23,154 nucleotides of DNA from Coptodactyla brooksi (Eukaryota; Arthropoda; Insecta; Coleoptera; Scarabaeidae): the NCBI GenBank assembly GCA_033557675.1, contig JAWQRM010000400.1, positions 1-23,154 of the forward strand. Reading direction: 5' to 3'. Positions 8,667 to 17,728 of the stretch are shown here, piece by piece. The notes below the pieces were generated by a model. That model was given only the letters and a program-made list of their open reading frames with translations, made no database searches and was not told the origin of the DNA. Both the position numbers and the translations under genes were made by a program. The stretch's first letter is position 1. Every line of letters begins with the position of its first letter.

Positions 8667-8859
8667 CAGTTATTTATAGCGGAATTGACAAGCGCCACCC
8701 ACATGATGTGTTCATATCTATATGTAAGAAATAGCTACATATGTTTCACCAGTTGAATACCTACATAGGCTTTGTCTTTTGGAAATACCACGCCCAATCA
8801 TTTTCTATTGTGACTAAAACTAACAACCTCAACCACAACAATACTGCAACAATACAAAT

Positions 8860-8905
8860 ATACAACGATATAAATCTTTATCGAATAAACCTTCTTCAGA
8901 AGAAT
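8860..8905 (-). ncRNA. Degenerate hammerhead-ribozyme-like motif near the Penelope-like relic
   Basis: On the minus strand CTGAAGA (8893-8899) is followed by A, then GGTTTAT, TCG, ATAAA, forming a stem-loop that has lost its last two pairs, then GATTT where GAAAC is expected, and ATATCG. The order matches a hammerhead core, catalytic box then helix II then GAAA box, with about five changes. It lies about 100 bases past the stop codon of the Penelope-like relic on the same strand, where such ribozymes are known in Penelope-like elements. The next 50 bases resemble those after the motif at 19069-19105. Confidence 0.45.
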
Positions 8906-8996
8906 GAAAAAGGAAACTGTATGCCTGAATTATGTACCCACTCTACCCTATCTATTTCTCCTACCTACCAAACTAGCTACAATTTGTGAGATTTAA

Positions 8997-9480
8997 TTAT
9001 ATTGCTTTTTTACTCACCAGGTCAAAAAGTATGCATGTAGGTATAGGACTAGCACCGTTATTAAATATTTCATTCATATTTTTAACAATTTCCTTCCCCT
9101 GTGTCAAGTTGACTATTATATACATATACTTTATCCTATACTGTGTGATCATGTGGGTAGCCAGACTAAATTTATCTGGTCTGTAATATTTAAGGTGAGC
9201 TAAGTACCCTTTATACCCAATCCTAAGAGACCCATGCGTTTGTCCGATAAAACTTTTATCGCAATTTGTGCAACTGATTTTATAAATCCCCAAAATGTCT
9301 ATGAAATCTGTTTTATCTTTTGGATTACCTAACCGACTTTTAATCGTGTTGTTAGTAAAAGCTACTTTAAAATTCCAACGTTTTTAACATATTAACTAGT
9401 CCTATAGTGGTTTTATCACAAGGAAGTTTAATGAATTGTTGAGGTTCGTCTTTAATTGATGTTTCAAACGTGGTTTCTTA
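8997..9480 (-). pseudogene. Penelope-like element: linker and GIY-YIG endonuclease domain
   Basis: From the upper end, the minus strand reads EPQQFIKLPCDKTTIGLVNM, then after a one-base shift KVAFTNNTIKSRLGNPKDKT, matching the thumb/linker between RT and endonuclease. DFIDILGIYKISCTNC follows, then DKSFIGQTHGSLRIGYKGYL, the GIY-YIG core, with FIG for YIG and a Cys pair as in Penelope-like proteins, then DKFSLATHMI. The stop is at 8997-8999. In this family the GIY-YIG nuclease nicks the target to prime reverse transcription. The reverse transcriptase itself is not recognisable beyond 9480. The Tigger terminus begins at 9687 on the other strand, so the element is truncated. Confidence 0.83.
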
Positions 9481-9686
9481 CATAAGTATGTTCAAAATTT
9501 CTTTTTCTTAATTCACTTATTGATTTAAGCGACATAACAGATGATCCTAAAATAAAAAGCGAACCAATACATTGGGAAAAAATCAATTTTGAGATTTTGG
9601 TATATCTTGAGTCAGGCTATTTGTTGTACAACTGTGCTATTTTAGTTGCATATCGCTGATTTGTTAATATATCTATAAATTATATA

Positions 9687-9800
9687 CAGATAACCCTCGT
9701 ATAACGCGCTACGTATATAACGCGGTTTCGATATAATGTGGTTTAATAATTTCGGCTACCCTTGCATAACGCGGTCGTAGTTTCGATATAACGTGTATTA
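9687..9800 (+). repeat. Pogo/Tigger-type terminal inverted repeat, duplicated motif
   Basis: Begins with CAG after a TA and contains CCCTCGTATAACGCG, then TATAACGCGGTTTCGATATA, the style of Tigger element ends. A second version follows at 9756-9800 (CCCTTGCATAACGCGGTCG, TTTCGATATAACGTG). The matching opposite terminus was not found in the window. It lies just upstream of a Tigger-type DNA-binding domain on the same strand, which supports the call. Confidence 0.75.
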
Positions 9801-9841
9801 AATAAAAACCTTTAGTTGATCTTAAGCTGAGTATTTTCTTT

Positions 9842-10110
9842 TTGGTCAGTTACATTCGTAATTATTATGAAAAAAATGTATGTAAAAAGTTTATTTTTGT
9901 AGTAATTGCAAAACAAGGGAAAAAACCGACAGTAAAAAGTTATTTCTTCCAAGAGAAAATTGAAATGTTGGATCGGTTGAGAAATGGAGAAAAACAAGGA
10001 GCTGTCAAATACATTGAATGTAAATGAATCAACAATTCGCACAATTAAACAAAATGTGCAGAAAATCGGAGATAGTGTTATTGCTGAATCAATGCTAAGC
10101 GCAAAACTTT
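9842..10110 (+). pseudogene. Pogo/Tigger transposase DNA-binding domain (CENP-B-like HTH)
   Basis: The frame from 9842 gives KQGKKPTVKSYFFQEKIEML then DRLRNGEKQGAVKYIE, and after a one-base shift near 10015 LNVNESTIRTIKQNVQKIGD and AESMLSAKLL. This is the CENP-B N-terminal/pipsqueak helix-turn-helix of Tigger and Jerky-like transposases, where EKIEMLDRL and VNESTIRTI are the two best blocks. In this family it binds the element ends. The rest of the protein is cut off, because piggyBac sequence begins at about 10111. The Tigger catalytic domain at 11110-11745 is on the opposite strand and so cannot simply be its continuation. Confidence 0.78.
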
Positions 10111-10840
10111 TAAGCTTCAGGAACAGAAGACGATAGTGACGAAGACAGCAAGTATAGAAATGGAGGAATAAAGTGGAATAAAATCCCTCCATCGCAAAGA
10201 GTACGAACGAGAAGTCATATCATTCGAAAACTGCCAGGAGTGCCAAAGGGGTGACAAAAGTGACAAGATTGCCAGGTACGGCAAAAACGGCACGCTCTCC
10301 TTTGGAATGCTGGAATTGCCTTATATCCGATGACATTTTGGAAATTATTTCAGAACATAGAAATCAGTATACTGAAAGCATCAAAGGGCAATTTCAACGT
10401 GAAAAAGGTAGAAAGCCTATAGATGTTACTGAATTAAAAGCTTCCATAGGTCTCTTATTTTTAGCAGGGGTTCTTAAAAGCAACAGTCAACGTTTAGAAG
10501 AGCTGTGGGTGTTCGATGGGGATGGCATTGAAAAATTCCGTCTTGTAATGAATATAAAATGATTTAAATTCATTATGCGGTGCATACGATTTAATAATCG
10601 AATTACTCGTGAGGAAAGGAAAAAAACAGAACAGCAATTCATGAAGTATTTACAAAGTGCAATGTACGTAATTGTCAAAAGTCCTACATTGTAGGTGAAA
10701 CCTATAGACGTAAAACTATAGGACTTCCGAGGAAGATGGAGCTTAGACAATATATTCCGAGTAAGCCCAACAAGTACGGGATTAAGATTTATGCCCTTGT
10801 AGATTTCCAGGTATTTTATTTATACAAATTTATACAAAAA
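10111..10840 (+). pseudogene. piggyBac-like transposase copy 1, N-terminal half
   Basis: The first frame gives the acidic N-terminus DDSDEDSKYRNGGIKWNKIP and SQRVRTRSHIIRKLPGVPKG, then shifts to 10251-10562 with RSPLECWNCLISDDILEIIS, DVTELKASIGLLFLAGVLKS and LEELWVFDGDGIEKFRLVMN. A stop at 10560 is followed by FKFIMRCIRFNNRITREERK, and a last shift gives MELRQYIPSKPNKYGIKIYA. These are the ordered blocks of the DDE_Tnp_1_7 domain. The block that should carry the first catalytic Asp (VDE type) is degraded before the QYIPSKP segment, and the later catalytic Asp positions are absent. Its 5' 180 bases are closely similar to copy 2 on the other strand (12960-13140). Confidence 0.87.
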
Positions 10841-11109
10841 ATTTCGCTTCGCAATAAATTTCAAAATTAGAGAAATGAATATTATTAAAGGAATGAATAA
10901 CTTCAGCTGGTTTTCTTATCCACAAACCGGCAATAAGAGTGCTTACTGCCTTACCGAAAGTTCATAATATAAAGCTAATTGAGGTTTGAATTTTTCTGAA
11001 AGCTCTGTTGAGGGATCAATATCCGTAAAATAAATTCCTAACTATCGTGCCAAATTCAATCCCTCTTAATTTCTTTAAGCTGAACTCTTAAGCGGACTAG
11101 AGTCAGAGT

Positions 11110-11745
11110 CTTTTCTCGTCGTTAACATTTGTTTTTCGTCTTCTATTAATTAAATCAATTCCTCCTCATTTAAACCTATCTCTTCAACAATCTCTTCAAC
11201 AATTTATTTCACGAATTTAATTTTCGGTCATATCAGAAAATCCCTCACTTCCACAAATTTGGAAGGGTTTGGTACAAACGTGGTAGACTTGTTATGTCCT
11301 TAATTCACCATCCACAAGAGGTAAGAGATTTTGATCAAAGACGATTCCAGATCATAATTTTTTCCAGCAATGGTTATGGGGTGGCGGTTTTGAACTCCTT
11401 TACATGCAGAGAAATAATTTTTACGTAATTAAATTTTGAAAACTCTTTCCAAACTTGAGGCACTCACGTTTGGATTCGGTTCCATTTTTTGCAAAGTTAA
11501 TTTGAAAGTGACGTATATGATACGCTTTACATGTTGAAATATCCTCTGAACAAGGGGTTGAATAAGTGATGTTGTATTAGCCGGCAAATGAATTATTTTA
11601 ATATTCGAATTGTTTACAATTCGAGTGCATTTTTGAATGCCCTCGCGCGTTATTGAAAACTAGCAAAATTTTAAAGTCGATATTTTTTTGTGTATCTTTT
11701 TGCATCAGGCACAAAACAGTTGAAACCCTAATTTTCAAATATGCT
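11110..11745 (-). pseudogene. Pogo/Tigger transposase DDE domain and acidic tail
   Basis: On the minus strand: GFNCFVPDAKRYTKKYRL, then KILLVFNNARGHSKMHS, where the catalytic Asp of the LLVLDNAPGH block is Asn. Next NIKIIHLPANTTSLIQPL is followed by VQR, where the family has the last catalytic Asp (QPLDQG), so that residue is lost too. LQKMEPNPNVSASSLERVF and the acidic stretch IVEEIVEEIGLNEEELI complete the C-terminal part. Several stops and shifts separate the blocks. The blocks are distinctive enough for a firm superfamily call. Sequence further down to 10945 may be more of the tail but is not convincing. Confidence 0.78.
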
Positions 11746-12548
11746 GCATTTTCGTTGACTCGCTAATGAACAAGGGGGTGGACTTGTCGATGGTGCTCAT
11801 AGCATGAAAAATTATCCTCCCGTTGGGTGCCGGTGCTAAGTTCAACAAAACCGGGCGTGGTGTATCAAAATGATCACACCATTTATATATATATATATTA
11901 TTTAGAGTATGTGAAGGTATTATGATTATTTCCGTTTCAGTACGTTTTAAACTCGAAGATATTGCGCCTAAATACACTCAAAGAAATTCCTAATATCGCA
12001 GTTTTAATGTCTTTATAACATATAGGTAAGCAAATAGACCAAAGCCAAATTTCTAGATACATTTAATAGAAAAATTAACAAAACGGAAAACGTTTAACGA
12101 AAAAGAATTAAATATAATGTAGAGAATGTAGAGAAAGTATGTAGAAATGATGATAACTTCCCAAAATGTACATCTAGAAAAAAATCCAAAAAACCGTAAC
12201 CTTTATTTTTTTTATGTAGTTTAAAGATTAAAAAAGAAAAATTAAATTTATAATGCACAAGAGCAGGAGTGAGAAAAATTGATCTCTGTTCTTTTTTCAA
12301 CTTAAAATGTACGGCTGCTAACAAGGAACGATTTGGTCTTTAGCCGATCTCGATATCTCTCCTCGTTCCTGAAATATTGCAAAGAATGTGTTTTTGGGAG
12401 TAACTTTGAGCCTCCATTACACACCCCAAAACCAAAAACGAAACGCTAAAAGAAATAGGTGTCAAATATTTTTCGGTGTTCTACATTCCTACCAAATTTT
12501 ATCAAAATCGGAGAGATACACTTTGGTTATCTTTCTTGAAAATTAGTC
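11746..12548. other. Non-coding stretch between Tigger and piggyBac relics
   Basis: A short (AT)n run sits at 11884-11898. Around 12480-12535 there is CCAAATTTTATCAAAATCGG, a phrase often seen in dispersed insect repeats. The open frame at 11735-11977 (minus) reads only partly plausibly and its upstream part has no family features. The frame at 12094-12324 is low complexity (Phe, Leu, Lys). I see no gene. Confidence 0.45.
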
Positions 12549-12587
12549 TGCAAGTATTCAAATTCCGTGCCAATTTGAATACTTGCA
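12549..12587. repeat. Perfect 16 bp hairpin
   Basis: TGCAAGTATTCAAATT and its exact reverse complement flank the 7 base loop CCGTGCC. It lies 57 bases beyond the truncated end of piggyBac copy 2. Confidence 0.9.
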
Positions 12588-12643
12588 CACTTCTCAATGC
12601 TACATATTCGAGTAATATGTGGCAACACTAATGCATAAGATAA

Positions 12644-13190
12644 TTATTTCAGGAATTCTTTTCTTGGAATACTGTTTTGATCATTACCGAAATATATTTC
12701 TTGAGCATTCATTCCACTAATGTTGATCATAGCTAGAAATATCACCATAGGCCACCGCCTTACATTTCTCGCTACATTATATGAGGCACATAATTTTTCT
12801 GCCTTGTCCCCCTTCGTTTTATTATAAAACGTAATTATATTAGGTTTCTGCTTGTCGCCAGTATCAGGATCAATTAACATATCTTCGTGTAAGCTAGATG
12901 CCAAAATTAAGCTGGATGCCATAATGAATTTAAATCATTCTTGACCCCTTGATGTTTTCAGTATAAGGCAATTCCAGCATTCTGAAGGGGAGCGTATCGC
13001 TTTTGACGTACCTGGCAATTTTGTCACTTTTTTCATCAATTTCGAATGGTGTGACTTCTCCATCGTACTCTTTGCGATGGAAGGATCTTATTCCACTTGC
13101 TTCTTTATTTCTATAGTTGCTATCTTCTGTTTCTGAAGCTTCCTGGCGAATTTGAACTCGAACTTCACTATCAGTGTAGAAGCCTGAAGC
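12644..13190 (-). pseudogene. piggyBac-like transposase copy 2, internally deleted
   Basis: The 5' part (13140 down to 12960) is a close relative of copy 1, sharing for example CCATCGCAAAGAGTACGA, GATTGCCAGGTACG-like sequence and GAATGCTGGAATTGCCTTA. It then jumps, after ACATCAAGGGGTCA, directly to GATTTAAATTCATTATG, which in copy 1 lies about 180 bases later, so an internal deletion is visible. A further jump reaches the C-terminal end: KPNIITFYNKTKG, then CASYNVARNVRRWPMVIFLA and GMNAQEIYFGNDQN, stopping at 12644-12646. The GGVDxxD segment expected after NKTKG, which holds a catalytic Asp in this superfamily, is missing. The stop looks premature. Confidence 0.85.
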
Positions 13191-13307
13191 TCATACAATG
13201 CGTGCTGTTTGGGACCAAACCTCCACGTTGTACGAGGGTTATCTACACATATACAGGTTGCGTCTTTCTGGTCTCGGCATAGGGATCGTTACACTTGACA
13301 ACAACGC

Positions 13308-13735
13308 ATGCTACAGGATGCAGTCGAAACAGACTGCCCGCTGTACTCCTTTGCTTCATTCCGTTGCGAATGTCGTACGAAACAGTCTTCAAAAGAATGT
13401 GTAGATTTATATGCACACACTTTTGAAGGAAGACCCATTTCCAATAAGCAGACAATGCACAACATTGATCGCATATTTGAAAATTGTTATTGTATAAAGG
13501 AATGTTCCAAGCGCCACTTAACGGAAATCTCACCTGAAAAGTCAAAGAAAGAGTGATGAGGGACGAAATGATTTGTGTTACAGTGGAAGCAGATGACACA
13601 AATTCGACCAAACAAATTAGCGAGGAAATGGCTGTAAGCAAAAGTACTGTTTCACGCGCTTTGCGCAAGCATGGGTATAAGTGTTATCAATTCAGCACGA
13701 CACAAAAGTTATTCCCCGAGGAATATTATTATTAT
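13308..13735 (+). pseudogene. Mariner-like transposase N-terminus (DUF4817-type HTH pair)
   Basis: The first frame reads KQSSKECVDLYAHTFEGRPI and SNKQTMHNIDRIFENC, the helix-turn-helix of DUF4817-type transposases. It stops at 13556. An overlapping frame from 13553 gives CVTVEADDTNSTKQISEEM and AVSKSTVSRALRKHGYKCYQ, the second DNA-binding domain with the usual S-TV-R-L pattern. Coding similarity ends at KLFPEE near 13733, immediately before a TAA-rich tract that is the 3' end of LINE copy 2. The catalytic domain is absent. The long minus-strand open frame over the same bases (13243-13668) is antisense shadow. Confidence 0.72.
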
Positions 13736-13789
13736 TAGAATTATATTATACACTCTTGGCTTATTGTGCCCTTTAGTTGTTTCCCCAAT

Positions 13790-14086
13790 CTATAGGAGCC
13801 CTGTTTCTTTAATAAAGTCCAGGATCATCCTTGGCTGGGCCACCTTTAACTGTTCTGGGTTTAGTCTTCCTGTCCCTAGAATGCTATGTCTGCTGCGAGT
13901 GAATGTCTCACAGTAGCATATTATGTGTGCCGAGGTTTTCTCCTCTTCCCCACACTCCCTACATATTGGTGTTATTTCTAACCCCATCCTTTGGAAGTGT
14001 TTGTTGAGGGGACAGTGACTAGTACTTAGTCGTGTCCATAATTTGACGACCTTCTTACTCATCTGGAGTAAGGAGTTTGTTTGCAC
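13790..14086 (-). pseudogene. LINE copy 2 C-terminal Cys/His motif
   Basis: Minus-strand frame with KLWTRLSTSHCPLNKHFQRM followed by CRECGEEEKTSAHIICYCE, the same C-terminal zinc-type signature as in LINE copy 1 (2041-2180). The stop at 13790-13792 is probably the natural end, 50 bases before the TAA-rich tail. The upstream junction to RNase H is frameshifted: the bridging segment (14087-14190) reads KNLLKQWHNDYWRESRGQKT in a third frame. Confidence 0.85.
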
Positions 14087-14176
14087 TTTAGAGGGGCCCG
14101 CTAAGGATCACTTTTGCGGTCTTCTGTCCCCGGGATTCCCTCCAGTAGTCATTATGCCACTGTTTTAGTAAATTTT

Positions 14177-14617
14177 TTATCTCAGCTCTGCCTCTCTCAT
14201 ATAATACGGGAAGAGCTGGCTAGTATTTTCTGCCCCAAGTACGTCTAGTCTGCGGTAACATTCCAGAACTAGTCCAAAGCTCACCTCGCAGACATTTAAT
14301 ACCTGACTGTCAGTAACTATGTAGATTCTCCTATTTTTATAGTTCCTCTCCAATCGTGCCTGACAGCAAGTTAATATTACATATAATTCTGCTTGGAATA
14401 CCGTCGTATGCGTCCCGAGGTTCACGGCAAATTCATGTCTCAGTACGCTTGGACCGCATATTCTTGGTTCGCTTCCTTGCGGATTTTTTGAACCGTCCGT
14501 GTAAAACACTAGCCCGTTTAATTTTATTGATTTGTGTTCCCATTCTTCCCTTACTGGGATGATAATCCCAAAGGTTTTAGTAATGGTATACGATCTTTCG
14601 ATTCTGTCAGACCTCAT
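14177..14617 (-). pseudogene. LINE copy 2 RNase H domain
   Basis: Reads LNGLVFYTDGSKNPQGSE with the first catalytic Asp, HTTVFQAELYVILTCCQA with the Glu, and RRIYIVTDSQVLNVCE with the next Asp. The last block (GNExAD), present in copy 1, is missing here. After ENTSQLFPYYMREAELR the frame ends, so the domain lost part of its active site by deletion. The ATG at 14615-14617 is internal; the polyprotein frame came from the post-RT region immediately upstream, which overlaps by 11 bases in a different frame. Confidence 0.87.
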
Positions 14618-14990
14618 GTTTAGTATGGTATTCTGTTAAATTTCGCGGAAGATGGTTGCATGCCTCAGTCTCCTGTTTTTTATGTACGTAAGTTTTAAGC
14701 TCGTAGGCCCCGAATAAGGCGCTTGCTGCTACCGCAAGATGTAGTGGCGGTAGGTCCAGCAGGACTTCCATGGCAGCTCTAGGTGTCGTCGACATTGCTC
14801 CAGTTATACCAAGACATGCTAGGTGTTGTAGTCTAGTAAGTTTTTGCCTGCAGCTTATGAGTAGTGTTCTAGGCCACCACACCAGGCTTGCATATGTTAC
14901 CATGGATGGTGTACGTCCAGTGAAACATTCTTCTGCAGGTTCACAGTGCCTTTGTTGCCCTGTTGACTGTTCTATTTACTTGTGGTCCGT
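14607..14990 (-). pseudogene. LINE copy 2 post-RT (thumb) region
   Basis: Contains VNRTVNRATKAL just upstream (about 14960), then MVTYASLVWWPRTLLISCRQ, KLTRLQHLACLGITGAMSTT and PRAAMEVLLDLPPLHLAVAA. These match, block by block, WGLSPK...RPILTYS and ITGAMRSSPTAVVE of LINE copy 1. The expected WGLSPK block is replaced by a diverged FHWTYTIHG and a frame change. No enzymatic motif is expected here. Confidence 0.82.
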
Positions 14991-15700
14991 ACGTTAATTT
15001 ACTATCTGGTTTACGAATAGTACAAGAATGGTCTTTGCCGGGTTAACGGACAGCCCTTCTCTTGTGCATCACTTTTCTAGAAGTTTCCCCTTGCATCATT
15101 TCTGACACGGTCCCTCCAAATTTTCCGCTGGTCATAATGACTATATCATCGGCATAGCCTATGGCCATGTAACCTGCACCCTCCAGGCCCTTCAGGAGAT
15201 CGTCCACAACCAGACACCACAACAAGAGAACTCCCCTCTGTGGGCATCCTCGCGTGGCGCATATTCCTACGATTTTTGGATTGACCGTAGCATATATTTC
15301 TCTGCGTTCCAGCATATGGATTATTCACCTGCACATGGTGGGATGTGTCCATTTTCATCCCACAGTTTTCTCAGTAGATTTGAGGATTGTGTTATCAAAC
15401 GCCCCTTCATCTAGGAATACACCGAGTGCCGTTTCTTTGGCCATCAACGTATCTTCTATCTTGCTGACCACTTCGCGGACCGCAAACTCCCAAGACTTTC
15501 CAGATTGATAGGCATATTGGTATTTGCTTAGTGGTGATGCGCCGAGCACAGTATCCCTTATATGCCTGTCAATTAATCGCTCCAGTAGTTTTAGGAGGAA
15601 TGATGTCAAACTTATTGGTCTAAACGACTTGGCCAAGTCATAAGAATCACGCCCTAGCTTCGGTATAAATACCACTTCTTCTTCCCTCCATGCTCTTGGT
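14991..15700 (-). pseudogene. LINE copy 2 reverse transcriptase domain
   Basis: The upstream frame (15355-15675) gives VFIPKLGRDSYDLAKSFRPI, SLTSFLLKLLERLIDRHIRD and motif A as GVFLDEGAFDNT, which has lost one residue (the usual form is LDIEGAFD). The downstream frame (15043-15315) gives ATRGCPQRGVLLLWCLVVDD, with Arg for Gly and a two-residue loss relative to PQGGVLSPLLW, then GYADDIVIM with YADD at 15145-15156. After that the frame degrades. EGLSVNPAKTILVLFVN appears in a third frame near 15010-15065, showing a deletion of the intervening residues. Both catalytic motifs are therefore still readable, but the protein is not. Confidence 0.9.
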
Positions 15701-16060
15701 ATAAGAGCCAGCGCGAAGCTGACTCTACACAGTGTGCAAAGTGAGCACGCTAACAGGTTAATTTCCTGTTGTATAAGTGCTGGGAAAATTTCATCTTTCC
15801 CAGGATATTTAAACGGTGCAAGTTTGTTTGCTGCCCATTTAATTTTTGATTGATTAATGGGTTGTACTGCAATTCCCCAGTTGTCATTGTTTGCTCTCTC
15901 AAAGAGGTTTGCAGTTTACAACTGGTTTTTCTTTCTGCTTATTGGGAGATAAGTCGACCCCGGAAAGTGTGTGTGCAGCAGAACTTCCAGCGTCTCCTTC
16001 TCGGTCTCTGTAAATCCTCCTTCCTTTTTATGGAGAGAACCTATCCTTCCCTCTGTTTCT

Positions 16061-16320
16061 TTACTCTGTTTCTTCACTGAGTGGCTTTTGGAGTCGCCCA
16101 CCTTCAGGGATTTTTTCAATCCCTTTACAGTAACCCCTCCAAGAGTCTCTTTTTGCCTTCCTTATAACCTTGGTGTAGTCGGTCAGAGAGGTTCTGTACC
16201 GATCCCACTCTCCCGTGATTTTTGCCTTATTGAACAGCTTCCTAGTTGCCGCCCTCTTGAGAAAAAGCCCCTCATGCCACAAGGGCACTTTTTTGAGGTT
16301 CTCTTATGACAGTGCTTAAT
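16061..16320 (-). pseudogene. LINE copy 2 linker between endonuclease and RT
   Basis: Basic segment LKRAATRKLFNKAKITGEWD, RYRTSLTDYTKVIRKAKRDS and WRGYCKGIEKIPEGGRLQK. It matches the first 160 bases of LINE copy 1 (YNKAKYTTLSSDWAAYKSSL), which helps place where copy 1 enters the window. The stretch 15701-16060 between this linker and the RT is degraded and gives only short matches. Confidence 0.8.
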
Positions 16321-16399
16321 GTGCACTCCAGCATTTCCAGATCAACTGGAATGTTAACTTTTTCCTTTTCATCTCCTTCTCTATAGAGATTCCAGTCGG

Positions 16400-16711
16400 T
16401 AGCCTCGGATTCCTATACATCTCGGATGTTTCGGTATCGGATTTTACGTCAAAGATTATAGGACTAGAGAGCGATGGCCCTTACGATACATGCCAATTTT
16501 CCAGCATGTCACTAATAAACTTAATGCCAACTGTAATATCAATGACCTCTCTTCTTCTCCGATTGATGAAGGTCGGTTCATTGCCTTTATTTGCTACTTC
16601 TAAGTTATTTGTAATCAACTACTCGAGTAGATATTCACTTCTTCTGTTATTTTCGTTGCTGCCCCATACCAGATGGTGCGCGTTGGCATCATAATCGAGG
16701 AGGAGTTCATC
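16400..16711 (-). pseudogene. LINE copy 2 AP-like endonuclease (C-terminal part)
   Basis: Reads DELLLDYDANAHHLVWGSSN, then NLEVANKGNEPTFINRRRRE and VIDITVGIKFISDMLENWHV, the second half of the exonuclease-endonuclease-phosphatase fold used by these LINEs to nick target DNA. DANAHH with its catalytic Asp and Asn is intact. The later SDH block, expected after SLS, reads SLSSPIIFD, so the catalytic Asp-His pair is gone. The N-terminal half is missing because the element is 5' truncated here. Confidence 0.82.
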
Positions 16712-16722
16712 TTTCAACATTA

Positions 16723-16900
16723 AAAACTGTTTCTCTATGAGGAACCACACGAGTAGAAAATCTTCTCAGATATTCTTCAACACTCCTACAGTTTCCTCCA
16801 CAGAAACCTAACACTAATAACATGTCAACTTGTTCTAAACTAACTAAATGAGAATTTTCCGGCCATTTCAAACCAATCAGTAAAGAATTGCGAAAATCAA
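16723..16900 (-). pseudogene. Mariner-like transposase N-terminus (DUF4817-type)
   Basis: The minus strand reads LEQVDMLLVLGFCGGNCRSV and EEYLRRFSTRVVPHRETVF, the first helix-turn-helix of DUF4817-type transposases, before the frame ends at the 5' boundary of LINE copy 2. The rest of the transposase is absent here. It is the same domain type as the relic at 13308-13735, but from a different copy and on the other strand. Confidence 0.7.
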
Positions 16901-17710
16901 ATAACTTTATTTCTTCATTGTCAAGTTTTACGTATAATTTTATAGCTCACTGCTGAATTTTCAATCATTTTAGGTAACATGGATAAAATACATGTCTTTA
17001 TTAATTCGCGTTTTTCTTCAAAACGGCGAAGTTTTTTGGAAAAGTACAAGAGTAAAAAAAGTTTTGAAATCAAATTCTCCATAAAATAGAATAATAATTT
17101 TAATAATAATTTATTAAATCCGCCCACGGGCTAAAAATTCTGCGGCAATTTAAGGGTGCATTATCCCTAATTACTTTGAGGGGGTGCAACTTGGTATAGA
17201 AGTAAGTTGGGTTAAATCATCATATTTTAGCTTTCGTTGCATGCTCTTGCTCTGTGTCGGTTCTTATGCGAAGTGTCGGTTCTTATGGTACCACAACAAG
17301 GTGGTACCACAACGAATAGGAAAAAAGTCGATTTTTAATTGTCCTATGCCAAAAATCGTAGAAAAAGCAAAAACTGATCAAACCATCAAGAAAAGGGGGT
17401 CTGCTACGACTTGCTTAAGGAATGTTCAATATGCTGTTCTTTGTGCCTTCGAGCTGAAAGCGCAAAACAGCATGTTCCACAACAAATGTGTTTCAGGCGT
17501 GATATTATGAATTTGTTGGATAATGCATTCAGGTCAGGTGATCAAGGCAGGGAGGATAGGGGGAATCAAGAGTGCCACAACAATTTTTTTTTCGCAAAAC
17601 AAACTCCCATTGCTTCACGTATATTCAGATGAAATATCAGGTCATTCTGACCAGTTGTTCTTTTTCTACAGCCTTTTGAAAGTGCAACTTTAATTATACA
17701 TAATTACCTT
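16901..17710. other. Non-coding stretch with tandem duplications; possible faint transposase trace
   Basis: GTGTCGGTTCTTATG occurs at 17254-17268 and 17273-17287, and GGTACCACAAC at 17287-17297 and 17303-17313, the latter including the palindrome GTGGTACCAC. The frame 17184-17510 contains WYHNKVV and NCPMPKIVEK, which faintly recall the middle of piggyBac-type transposases, and an overlapping frame has a Cys-rich segment (CSICCSLCLR). This is too weak to call. Nothing else is seen. Confidence 0.35.
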
Positions 17711-17728
17711 GTATATATACATGTATAT

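Larger units (their letters stand above)
13739..16720 (-). mobile_element. LINE copy 2, R1/LOA/I-type, 5'-truncated
   Basis: About 3 kb on the minus strand, more complete than copy 1. Order: endonuclease (16400-16711), basic linker (16061-16320), reverse transcriptase (14990-15700), post-RT region (14607-14903), RNase H (14177-14617), zinc motif (13790-14086), then a short 3' end with a TAA-rich tail (about 13727-13745). The tail type (TAA repeats rather than A's) is typical of I-group LINEs. The 5' end lies between 16711 and 16723, where the frame passes abruptly into a mariner-like transposase. Numerous frameshifts show it is dead. Compared with copy 1, the same blocks differ at many residues, so they are different families or very old copies. 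Confidence 0.9.

Noticed and set aside
13243..13668. Minus-strand open frame of 141 codons with hydrophobic start
   Set aside because: It is the antisense of a recognisable mariner-like DNA-binding region, and it shows no family motif of its own.
17184..17632. Overlapping frames with WYHNKVV and a Cys-rich segment, suggesting piggyBac
   Set aside because: The matches are short, in different frames, and interrupted by tandem duplications; not enough to call a gene.
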